Source: Nitrospirota bacterium (GTDB lineage: Bacteria > Nitrospirota > CAKKRA01 > 9FT-COMBO-42-15). From it: a stretch of DNA of 14,776 bases. Below, in pieces: positions 7,258 through 14,159 of the stretch. The stretch is taken from contig JACRON010000019.1 in the NCBI GenBank assembly GCA_016214425.1, forward strand, positions 1 through 14,776, read 5' to 3'. A program made the translations under genes and the position numbers. The notes under the pieces are model-generated. The model worked only from the letters and a program-made list of their open reading frames with translations. It did no database searches and had not been told where the DNA came from. Every line of letters starts with the position of its first letter. Positions within the stretch are counted from its first letter, which is position 1.

Positions 7258-7971
7258 TTGGATATTGATATTTCACAATTAATGCAGAATATATCTATTA
7301 TGGCGCTGCCAATCCTTTTTGCAATTACTTTGCATGAGGCAGCGCATGGATGGATGGCAGATAGGCTCGGTGACCCAACAGCAAGGCATCTTGGCAGGCT
7401 GACATTAAATCCTATTGCACATATAGATATGATAGGGACTATTCTTATTCCACTATTTATGCTGTATTATGCTATAAAAACAGGGAATTGGTTTATCTTT
7501 GGTTATGCAAAACCTGTCCCTGTAAATTCTATGAACTTTAAAAATCCCAAAAAGGACATGGCAATCGTTGCAGTAGCTGGCCCCGTGATTAATATAATCC
7601 TCGCCATTATTTCAGGCATTATCTTACATATTATAATCTTTTTAATTCCAATGATAAATATAAACAATCAAGCAGGTTCTATATTAACAACAATATTGGT
7701 TCCAGTAGCTTTAATGCTAAAATGGAGTGTCCGTCTAAATGTACTCCTTGCTGTTTTTAATATGATACCGATCCCTCCGCTTGACGGCGGCAGGGTCATT
7801 GTTGGGATACTTCCAGAGCATCTTTCAGAGCCAGTCAGCAGGATTGAGCCATACGGTATATTTATTCTCATGGGATTGCTCTTTTTAGACCCCTTTCATA
7901 CGCTAAGCCGCATCATGTGGCCTGTTATTTCTTTGTTAACAAATATTATTCTTGGCATATGGCCGATGTGA
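7258..7971 (+). CDS. Site-2 protease family zinc metalloprotease (M50)
   Basis: This is a 237-residue polytopic membrane protease of the short M50 type, which lacks a PDZ domain. The zinc motif is H26-E27-x2-H30 in LHEAAHGW. The third ligand is D176 in PIPPLDGGR, and NPxxHID lies at about 51-57. About five to six hydrophobic segments are visible. Members cleave substrates within the membrane, often anti-sigma factors or small membrane proteins; the substrate here is unknown. The TTG start at 7258 is supported by AAGGAG at 7246-7251 with 6 bases of spacing, overlapping the pycB stop, so translation probably follows from pycB. A site-2 protease next to trpS is a frequent pairing in Desulfobacterota-type genomes, which fits here apart from one small gene between them. 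Confidence 0.88.
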   Translation: MDIDISQLMQNISIMALPILFAITLHEAAHGWMADRLGDPTARHLGRLTLNPIAHIDMIGTILIPLFMLYYAIKTGNWFIFGYAKPVPVNSMNFKNPKKDMAIVAVAGPVINIILAIISGIILHIIIFLIPMININNQAGSILTTILVPVALMLKWSVRLNVLLAVFNMIPIPPLDGGRVIVGILPEHLSEPVSRIEPYGIFILMGLLFLDPFHTLSRIMWPVISLLTNIILGIWPM

Positions 7972-8027
7972 TTAAGGAGGTCTGTCGCGCCTCATCCCTT
8001 TGTCTATGTAAAATATAATAAATGCGA

Positions 8028-8056
8028 TTGACTTTAATCCTCTGTTACACTATAAT
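8028..8056 (+). promoter_or_regulatory. Strong sigma-70 type promoter for the small membrane protein
   Basis: TTGACT (8028-8033), a 17-base spacer and a perfect TATAAT (8051-8056) are present. The predicted start near 8063 is followed at once by AGGAGAT (8067-8073) and the GTG at 8080. It is among the best promoters in the window and points to independent expression of this small gene. Confidence 0.68.
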
Positions 8057-8079
8057 TAATTTAAATAGGAGATAAAAAC

Positions 8080-8442
8080 GTGAAGCGTGTATTAATTTTG
8101 ATAAGTCTTCTGACAATCTTAAATTCTGTTACTGTGGCTTTTGCAAAACAGTCATTTCAGCAAGTCCCTTTTACTCAGGAAGATAAAGAGAGACTAATTA
8201 GACTTGAAGAAGGACAAAAATCTATTAATCAAAGGCTTGACCAGATAAGTGATGATATTAAAAATATGAGGGATGATGCAAAGTGGAACTTTAGATTACT
8301 CTTAGGCGCTATAGCAATAATGATTGGTCTACTCTTTTGGGATAGAAGAACAGCAATTAGCTCAGTTGAAAAGAGAATTAGGGAGCTTGAGGTGGTTATT
8401 GCAACCTCACCTGCCAAGTTAAAAGCAAAGGCTCATAAATGA
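8080..8442 (+). CDS. Small membrane protein with signal peptide, coiled coil and one TM helix
   Basis: I do not recognise a named family with confidence. The 120-residue protein starts with a signal peptide (about 1-22, ending VAFA). A polar heptad-like region at about 33-66 looks like a coiled coil and contains RLEEGQKSINQRLDQISDD. A single TM helix follows at about 72-87, with the sequence LLLGAIAIMIGLLFW. WDRRTAISSVEKRIRELE then leads into a basic tail. Proteins with a coiled coil, one TM and a W-D-R-R-T motif are common, uncharacterised small membrane proteins in related bacteria. The GTG start is supported by AGGAG at 8067-8071, 8 bases upstream. Its own promoter and the clean gap on each side suggest a stand-alone gene placed between the M50 protease and trpS. 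Confidence 0.72.
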   Translation: MKRVLILISLLTILNSVTVAFAKQSFQQVPFTQEDKERLIRLEEGQKSINQRLDQISDDIKNMRDDAKWNFRLLLGAIAIMIGLLFWDRRTAISSVEKRIRELEVVIATSPAKLKAKAHK

Positions 8443-8483
8443 ATTAAGATTAATACCCCTTTATCCCCCCCCTTTCTTTCCCC

Positions 8484-8512
8484 TTGCAACTGTATTATAT
8501 TTAAGCTATATT
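8484..8512 (+). promoter_or_regulatory. Candidate trpS promoter
   Basis: TTGCAA (8484-8489), a 17-base spacer and TATATT (8507-8512) lie 47 bases before the trpS ATG. A 22-base pure pyrimidine tract with eight consecutive C residues (8464-8485) runs into the -35 element. It would drive trpS and the two ATPase genes. Confidence 0.5.
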
Positions 8513-8559
8513 AAAGCCATATTTTTCAACGACTTTAAAATAGGGGGAGCTTTCTTTTC

Positions 8560-9543
8560 ATGAAAAAGTTGCGTGTATTAAGCGGGATGCAGCCGAGCGG
8601 AAGGATGCACCTTGGGAATCTGATCGGCGCGCTTCAAAACTGGATTAAATTGCAGGAGGAGAACGAGTGCTTCTTTTTTGTTGCTGACTGGCATGCCATT
8701 TCAACAAACTATGAGAATACGAAGGATATAAAAGAGAATATTATACAGATGCTGATTGACTGGCTGGCGTGCGGCTTAGACCCTGTAAAGTCCACTCTCT
8801 TTATTCAATCAAAGGTTGAGGAGCATGCAATACTGCATCTTCTATTATCCATGATAACACCTGTCTCATGGCTTGAGAGAAACCCAACATATAAGGAACA
8901 GATAACGCAGATAAAAAACAAGGATTTGTCTACTTATGGCTTTCTTGGCTATCCTGTATTGCAATCAGCAGATATATTGATATACAAGGCAAATGCTGTC
9001 CCTGTCGGCATTGACCAGTTGCCGCATCTTGAGCTTACAAGGGAGATTGCAAGGAGATTTAATTTCCTTTATAATGCTAAATTAGTTGAGCCTGCGCCTC
9101 TCTTAACAGATATACCAAAGCTTCCGGGCACTGACGGAAGAAAGATGAGCAAGAGCTATAACAATGCAATATATCTATCTGACCCTGTAGATGTTTTTGA
9201 AAATAAGGTTAAGAACCTTATTACAGACCCTGCAAGGGTGCGGCGCACTGATAAGGGCAATCCTGATGTCTGCACTGCCTTTGTGTTTCACAAGATTTAT
9301 TCATCAGCAGATGATGTCAGCCAGATTGATAAGGACTGCAGGGCTGCTACAATAGGATGCACTGACTGCAAAAAGAGGCTGCTGGAGAGGATGAAGATGG
9401 CGATAAAGCCTATCTGGGAAAAGAGGGAGGCATTATTATCTGATACTAAAAAGGTCTTTGATATAGCTGAGCAAGGTTCAATTAAGGCAAAAAGGATTGC
9501 CTCTGATGTATTAAAAGAGGTAAAAGAAGCGATGAGGATATAA
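8560..9543 (+). CDS. trpS: Tryptophanyl-tRNA synthetase, probable iron-sulfur type
   Basis: This 327-residue class I synthetase charges tRNA-Trp. Visible marks are PSGRMHLGN (12-20, the HIGH-type motif), VPVGIDQLPHLELTREIARRFN (148-169) and KMSKS (195-199). In the anticodon-binding region four cysteines are spaced C238-x21-C260-x6-C267-x2-C270. This nearly matches the C-x22-C-x6-C-x2-C of Thermotoga maritima TrpRS, which binds a [4Fe-4S] cluster near the anticodon site, so a cluster is likely here too. The ATG follows a GGGGGAG-like sequence about 10 bases upstream. A 2-bp gap to the next gene indicates an operon with the ATPase subunits. No leader peptide or T-box element is apparent in the 117-bp upstream gap. 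Confidence 0.95.
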   Translation: MKKLRVLSGMQPSGRMHLGNLIGALQNWIKLQEENECFFFVADWHAISTNYENTKDIKENIIQMLIDWLACGLDPVKSTLFIQSKVEEHAILHLLLSMITPVSWLERNPTYKEQITQIKNKDLSTYGFLGYPVLQSADILIYKANAVPVGIDQLPHLELTREIARRFNFLYNAKLVEPAPLLTDIPKLPGTDGRKMSKSYNNAIYLSDPVDVFENKVKNLITDPARVRRTDKGNPDVCTAFVFHKIYSSADDVSQIDKDCRAATIGCTDCKKRLLERMKMAIKPIWEKREALLSDTKKVFDIAEQGSIKAKRIASDVLKEVKEAMRI

Positions 9544-9545
9544 AA

Positions 9546-9875
9546 ATGCCTGATATCCCTGACAATGATGCATCTATAATTGACGAGATTCATGCTGCAG
9601 AAGAGAAGATTGAAGGGATGCTTAAAGAGGCGAGAGAAAAAGCAGGTGTTATTATAGATGATGCAAGGAAGGAGGCAGATGAGATATTAAAGAAAGGGGC
9701 TAAGGATCTCAGCCTGACAGCAGAGGGATATAAAAAGGAAAGATTGAAAGAGGTAGAAAAAGAGGCGGAAAAAATAGTTAAAGATGCAGAAAAAAGGGCA
9801 GAAGAGATAAAAAAAGAAGCTGCAAAGAAAATAAAGGAGGCTGTTGATGTTGTTGTAAAGAAGGTGCTGCCATGA
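9546..9875 (+). CDS. A/V-type ATPase peripheral stalk subunit G/H
   Basis: This 109-residue protein is almost entirely charged helix, rich in Glu, Lys and Ala, with no membrane segment. It has the sequence character of the G/H coiled-coil stalk subunits of A/V-type ATPases, such as AhaH. In that complex this subunit pairs with subunit E and links the catalytic head to subunit I. Sequence alone would not separate it from other Lys/Glu-rich coiled coils. The assignment rests on the ATGA overlap with an unmistakable subunit I gene, the same G-then-I order that opens A/V-ATPase operons such as that of Thermus. It begins 2 bases after trpS. Confidence 0.8.
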   Translation: MPDIPDNDASIIDEIHAAEEKIEGMLKEAREKAGVIIDDARKEADEILKKGAKDLSLTAEGYKKERLKEVEKEAEKIVKDAEKRAEEIKKEAAKKIKEAVDVVVKKVLP

Positions 9876-11776
9876 TAGTTGAGATGGTGAAGATCAGGAT
9901 ACTTGGCTCCAAAAGTCTGCTGCCTGATGTTACTGACCTTTTGCACACCCTTGGTGTAGTCCATATAGAATCCATTCCAATTGACCTTGTCAGAAAAGAG
10001 AAGTATTTAAAAAGATTAACCCTTGATGAAGAGGGTGTAAAGAAAAAGGCCCTCTTTGAAAAAATAAGGGAGGATATAAAACACATACTCCTTCTCCTTC
10101 CTGAACAGAGAGGAATGGTGATCTCTGAGAGGCCAGATCTCCTCTGGTTTATTACATCCGATGATTTTCTTCGCGATGTGATGACGCTTGTAAAAGAGAT
10201 CAGTATAAAGGCAGAGCAGCTCGTATCCCAAAAAAAGGAATTTCAGGATGAGCTTGAGCTTCTTAAAAAATATGAGGATATTTTAAATGCACTGGCGCCG
10301 CTGATACTACAGATTAAGGAGAGCAAGGAGCTTGATTACATAGGCATTACAATAAAAAGGAAGGAAGAGAAGGTAATACCATATATAAAAGGCGCCATAG
10401 GCAAGCTGACAGAAAATAGATTTGAGATATTTACTGCCACTGTTGATGAAGAGACCCTTGCATGTCTGCTTGTCTTAAATAGACAGGATGTGGCAAAGGT
10501 AAAGGGATTATTATGGGAGGAGAATATAGCTGAATTAAAGCTTCCGACTACTGTAGCAGACAGACCCCTGCCTGATGCCATTAAATATCTTATTAACAGA
10601 AGGCAGGAGCTGTCAGGAGAGATTGATGGCGTAAATAATGAACTTAAGGAGCTTTCCATTCAATGGTATCAGAGGCTTGATGCATACAGGTCTGCGCTTG
10701 ATGATGCTGTCTCACAGATTGCAACTACAGCTTATTTCTATGAGACAAAATTCACCTTTGCCATATACGGCTGGGTGCCGAAGAGAGATATGGCAGTTAT
10801 TAAAAAGGGACTGAATGAAAGGTTTGAAAAGAGGGTTCTTTTAGAGGAGCTTGAGATTCAGGAGAAGGATGCCGAGCTTATACCGGTATTTTTAAAAAAT
10901 CCAAAGCTTATAAAACCCTTTGAATTGTTCATGCGCATCCTTCCATTGCCAAAATACGGAACTATTGATCCGACGCCGTTTATTGCAATCTTCTTTCCGA
11001 TATTTTTCGGCTCTATTGTTGGCGATATTGCGTATGGCATTATCATTTTAATATCTGCCATTATAGTAAAATACAGATATAAAGAGAGCCAATTCTTGTC
11101 TGATATTTCCAGTGTATTCATTATTTCTTCACTATATACAATCTTCTTTGGTTTTCTATACGGCGAGTGTTTTGGCGAATTGGGGGGGCGAATCGGGCTT
11201 AAGCCAATCTGCATTGACAGAAAACATGCAATAGTTCCGCTTCTTCTTCTTTCAGTATCTGTTGGCGTGGCGCATATTTTCTTAGGGCTTATTCTCGGAA
11301 TAATCACTGCCTTGAGGCTGGGGCATAAAAGGGAGTTTGTCGCAAAGCTTTCAAAGCTGATAATAGTGGCAATTGTGATATTGCTTCTTGGTATATATAC
11401 AAAGATTGTTCCACAGCTTCTTTATACACCAAGCGTAATTGCCTTGGCTATTGCCTTTCCTATCCTCGTTATATCCGGCGGCCTGCTTGCGCCTCTTGAA
11501 CTTTTCAAGGTCTTTGGCAATATCCTTTCATATGTCCGCCTTATGGCCTTTGGCCTTGCGTCCATCTTTCTTGCCTATGCTGCCAATGAGCTTGGCGGCA
11601 TGATGGGCAATATTGTCCTTGGCATATTTATTGCTGCCATCTTTCATCTTTTTAATATACTCATCACTCTTCTTTCTCCGACAATCCAGTCAATCAGGCT
11701 GCAGTATGTGGAGTTTTTTGGGAAATTCTTTGTTCCAGGCGGCAGGAAATATACTCCTTTTAGAAGGGGGAAGTAA
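9872..11776 (+). CDS. ntpI: A/V-type ATPase subunit I (a-subunit homologue)
   Basis: This 634-residue protein has a soluble N-terminal half (about 1-340) with two helical hairpin regions, then a membrane half with about seven to eight hydrophobic segments. YGTIDPTPFIAIFFPIFFG marks the first membrane segment. The ion-channel arginines are in place: R556 in NILSYVRLMAFG and R609 in SIRLQYVEFFGKFF, equivalent to R735 and R799 of yeast Vph1p. The C-terminal GRKYTPF is also typical. The protein provides the half-channels through which H+ or Na+ reaches the rotor ring. Translation is coupled to subunit G/H by an ATGA overlap. Subunits K, E, C, F, A, B and D, expected next in a full operon, are missing from the window. 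Confidence 0.93.
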   Translation: MIVEMVKIRILGSKSLLPDVTDLLHTLGVVHIESIPIDLVRKEKYLKRLTLDEEGVKKKALFEKIREDIKHILLLLPEQRGMVISERPDLLWFITSDDFLRDVMTLVKEISIKAEQLVSQKKEFQDELELLKKYEDILNALAPLILQIKESKELDYIGITIKRKEEKVIPYIKGAIGKLTENRFEIFTATVDEETLACLLVLNRQDVAKVKGLLWEENIAELKLPTTVADRPLPDAIKYLINRRQELSGEIDGVNNELKELSIQWYQRLDAYRSALDDAVSQIATTAYFYETKFTFAIYGWVPKRDMAVIKKGLNERFEKRVLLEELEIQEKDAELIPVFLKNPKLIKPFELFMRILPLPKYGTIDPTPFIAIFFPIFFGSIVGDIAYGIIILISAIIVKYRYKESQFLSDISSVFIISSLYTIFFGFLYGECFGELGGRIGLKPICIDRKHAIVPLLLLSVSVGVAHIFLGLILGIITALRLGHKREFVAKLSKLIIVAIVILLLGIYTKIVPQLLYTPSVIALAIAFPILVISGGLLAPLELFKVFGNILSYVRLMAFGLASIFLAYAANELGGMMGNIVLGIFIAAIFHLFNILITLLSPTIQSIRLQYVEFFGKFFVPGGRKYTPFRRGK

Positions 11777-11871
11777 TGTGGTATAATAATTTCTGTTTGA
11801 TTTTTTATGCTATAGCTATATAATTAAATGTTGAATTATGAAAGGCAAATTGCAGTTATAATACACAGAGA
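11777..11871. other. AT-rich intergenic stretch after the ATPase genes
   Basis: No terminator hairpin with a T-run is visible. There is a TATAAT at 11782-11787, a perfect short palindrome TATAGCTATA at 11811-11820, and another TATAAT at 11857-11862, only 9 bases before an ATG at 11872. Neither -10-like box has a good -35 at the right distance. The extreme AT content contrasts with both flanks. Confidence 0.5.
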
Positions 11872-11973
11872 ATGACAAAGGATCTTTTTAAAAATAATAA
11901 GGAAGCTTACCGTTATCACTACAATTTTTTAAATAAAAATTTTGTATATAAGTATTCCTCTATTTTATCTTAA
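11872..11973 (+). pseudogene. Out-of-frame N-terminal piece of the acyltransferase
   Basis: A 33-codon frame (ATG 11872, TAA 11971-11973) includes NNKEAYRYHYNFL and YKYSSILS. The downstream acyltransferase frame can be read without a stop from 11952 but has no good start codon. It already encodes N-terminal family-like sequence (DVRKRQYKNIRHILG) before the TTG at 12015. Joining the two frames needs a -1 shift between 11952 and 11970. One missing T in the TTTT at 11963-11966 would restore a continuous protein of normal N-terminal length. It is either a real mutation or a sequencing or assembly error. Confidence 0.55.
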
Positions 11974-12014
11974 AAGATGTAAGAAAGAGGCAATACAAAA
12001 ATATCAGGCATATA

Positions 12015-12737
12015 TTGGGCAATGGCGCTGATGAGAAACAAGTGAGGGCTATTGTCTTGAAGGTATGGCAAAACTGGGGCAAGTACCTTTTAGACTTCTT
12101 CAGATTTTCAAATCTAAACAGTAATAATCTTTCAAGCTTTGTAGCAGAAATTAAGGGCAAGGATATAATTGATAAGGCATTGGCAAAGGGGAGGGGCGCA
12201 ATTATCTTTACAGCGCACCTCGGGCACTGGGAGCTTGGGGCGCTCTGTCTTAAGCTGACAGGCTATAAGACAAATGTAATAATGTCGCCTTATGAATCGC
12301 CTGATGTAAATATTACTGTTGGCAAAATCAGAGAGAAGAATGGCATAGGCACCATCCCTGTAGAGGATGAGGGCCCGGCATCTATTATAAGGATACTCAA
12401 GGCATTAAAAAATAATGAATTGATAACAATTCAGGGAGATAGGGATATTGAAAAGAAAGGGATTATGCTGAATTTTTTTGGCGAGCCGGCATATTTTCCA
12501 AAGGGTCCTATGCTCCTTGCCATGAAGACAAAGAGCCCTGCTATACCAGCCTTTACATTTATTGACAGCGACAACCTGTATCACTCTATTGCAGAGGAGG
12601 AGATAGAGATTGAGGATACAGGCGATGAGGAGAAAGACCTCAGAATAAACATGGAAAGGATGGTGAAGATTATTGAGAGATATGTAAGAAAATACCCTGA
12701 ACAGTGGTATAATTTTTATTATTTTTGGGAAAAATAA
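12015..12737 (+). CDS. LpxL/HtrB-type lysophospholipid acyltransferase, 5' end disrupted
   Basis: From a weak TTG start the frame gives 240 residues. The catalytic HX4E motif is present as H68-LGHW-E73. GDRDIEKKG then matches the D-rich family motif, followed by FFGEPAYFPKGPMLLAMKTKSPAIPAF and a final PEQWYNFYYFW. These are hallmarks of acyltransferases that add the late acyl chains to lipid A or acylate related lipids at the inner membrane. The family is usually about 290-310 residues, so about 60 N-terminal residues, including the membrane anchor, are missing from this frame. In-frame codons back to 11952 encode DVRKRQYKNIRHILGNGADE, which also fits the family, so the TTG is probably not the real start. 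The rest of the N-terminus lies in the frame that starts at 11872. If the frameshift is real, the gene may be inactive, although its catalytic part looks fully conserved. Confidence 0.82.
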   Translation: MGNGADEKQVRAIVLKVWQNWGKYLLDFFRFSNLNSNNLSSFVAEIKGKDIIDKALAKGRGAIIFTAHLGHWELGALCLKLTGYKTNVIMSPYESPDVNITVGKIREKNGIGTIPVEDEGPASIIRILKALKNNELITIQGDRDIEKKGIMLNFFGEPAYFPKGPMLLAMKTKSPAIPAFTFIDSDNLYHSIAEEEIEIEDTGDEEKDLRINMERMVKIIERYVRKYPEQWYNFYYFWEK

Positions 12738-12760
12738 CCTGGGAGGAGGAAAATCAAATA

Positions 12761-13711
12761 ATGTTTCGACGATTAGTAATATGGACTAATATTATTATTT
12801 TATTAATTTTAATTTCAATCAGTAATGTTTTTGCAGGCGAGCATACGGCTACTGCAGATATATTATCAAATTCACCATGGTGGGTCTGGCCTCTTGTCTT
12901 ATTTGTTGTTACATTTGTGCTCGGCATTGTTGCTGTCTTGGGCGGTGTTGGCGGAGGCGTTCTCTTTGTGCCTATTATCAGCGGATTCTTTCCTTTTCAT
13001 CTTGATTTTGTCAGAGGCGCCGGCCTTTTAGTCGCCCTCGCAGGCGCGCTTGCAGCAGGTCCAGGGCTGCTTAAAAAGGGCATGGCTTATCTGAGGCTGG
13101 CTCTGCCTGTTGCGCTTATTGCATCTGCCTGTGCCATAGTAGGCGCGATATTGGGATTAGCCCTTCCAACAAATGTTATTCAAATTTCATTGGGCATAAC
13201 TATCCTCGGTATTGTTGCAATAATGATAATAGCAAGAAAATCTGATTATCCTGATGTCAAAGAAGCGGATGCATTATCTTCTGCGCTAAGGATAACAGGA
13301 ATATATTATGAACCTTCCACAGGTGAGGAGGTTAACTGGAAGATACACAGGACACCGCTTGGATTAGCCTTATTTGTCATTATTGGCATAATGGCAGGGA
13401 TGTTCGGACTTGGAGCCGGCTGGGCAAATGTGCCTGTTTTGAATCTTGTAATGGGTGCGCCATTAAAGGTTTCTGTTGCAACAAGCAAATTCCTTCTTTC
13501 AATAACAGATACATCAGCAGCATGGATATATGTCAACAGCGGCGCGGTATTGCCCGTAATTGTAGTGCCGTCCATAATTGGCATAATGCTTGGCTCAATG
13601 GTTGGCGTTAAGATACTTTCAAAGGCAAAACCTGCTTCAGTAAGATATATAGTCATAGTCTTGCTTCTCTTTGCAGGCACGAGGGCATTGTTAAAAGGAT
13701 TTGGAATATAA
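12761..13711 (+). CDS. TauE/SafE (DUF81) family anion exporter
   Basis: This 316-residue polytopic inner-membrane protein has a signal-like first segment ending NVFAGEH and then two homologous halves. The first contains LGGVGGGVLFVPII. The second contains GMFGLGAGWANVPVLN followed by GAPLKVSVATSKF, the glycine-rich repeats typical of TauE/SafE. A polar loop of about 45 residues between the halves, with YEPSTGEEVNW, is larger than in minimal members. Relatives export sulfite, sulfoacetate or related anions; the substrate here is not determinable. The ATG at 12761 is preferred, with AGGAGG at 12744-12749 and a proper signal. The frame also runs 12 codons further up to a TTG inside the acyltransferase gene, without a ribosome binding site. 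It probably forms an operon with the two following genes. Confidence 0.87.
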   Translation: MFRRLVIWTNIIILLILISISNVFAGEHTATADILSNSPWWVWPLVLFVVTFVLGIVAVLGGVGGGVLFVPIISGFFPFHLDFVRGAGLLVALAGALAAGPGLLKKGMAYLRLALPVALIASACAIVGAILGLALPTNVIQISLGITILGIVAIMIIARKSDYPDVKEADALSSALRITGIYYEPSTGEEVNWKIHRTPLGLALFVIIGIMAGMFGLGAGWANVPVLNLVMGAPLKVSVATSKFLLSITDTSAAWIYVNSGAVLPVIVVPSIIGIMLGSMVGVKILSKAKPASVRYIVIVLLLFAGTRALLKGFGI

Positions 13712-13737
13712 CAGTGAATAGTATAAAGGAGAGGTTT

Positions 13738-14157
13738 ATGGAAAATAATAATATAAAGGCAAGTGAGGAGCGGCTTATATATGCAGACATTCTTAATAAA
13801 GGGATGAAGATAGGCTTAGCAATACTTATAGTAACTTTTATTGTTTATCTGACAGGCATTCTTAATCCGCATATCCCTGTTAAAGACCTTCCAAAATACT
13901 GGGACATGCCGGTTCATGAATATCTTAAGGCTGCAAACATCAAATCAGGCTGGTCATGGATTGGTAAAATTGGCGAAGGTGATTTTATAAACTTTATTGG
14001 AATAGCCTTTCTTGCTGGTGTAACCATAATCTGCTACATAAGGATTATTCCAATATATTTCAGAAAAAATGACAGGGTGTATGGTATAATTGCAGTTCTT
14101 GAGGTGCTTGTGCTTGCATTAGCAGCATCAGGGCTCCTTAAGGTGGGAGGGCACTGA
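13738..14157 (+). CDS. Three-TM membrane protein, DUF1634-like
   Basis: This 139-residue protein has three hydrophobic segments, at about residues 25-43, 83-103 and 113-131. The last two, around FIGIAFLAGVTIICYIRIIP and VYGIIAVLEVLVLALAASG, resemble DUF1634. That family has no known function and is often encoded beside TauE/SafE transporters, as here. A soluble stretch between TM1 and TM2 (DLPKYWDMPVHEYLKAANIKSG) probably lies on the periplasmic side. The ATG at 13738 was chosen because AAGGAG (13726-13731) lies 6 bases upstream; a GTG at 13714 has no such site. It may be an accessory subunit of the transporter, which is inferred from context only. Confidence 0.7.
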   Translation: MENNNIKASEERLIYADILNKGMKIGLAILIVTFIVYLTGILNPHIPVKDLPKYWDMPVHEYLKAANIKSGWSWIGKIGEGDFINFIGIAFLAGVTIICYIRIIPIYFRKNDRVYGIIAVLEVLVLALAASGLLKVGGH

Positions 14158-14159
14158 TT

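Noticed and set aside
8464..8485. Pyrimidine tract with eight C residues as a phase-variation switch for trpS
   Set aside because: It lies just upstream of the candidate promoter, not in its spacer or in a coding frame, and a switch on an essential synthetase is unlikely.
11828..11875. A 15-codon frame (ATG 11828) overlapping the ATG at 11872
   Set aside because: Too short, without a ribosome binding site, and in an AT-rich region where such frames arise by chance.
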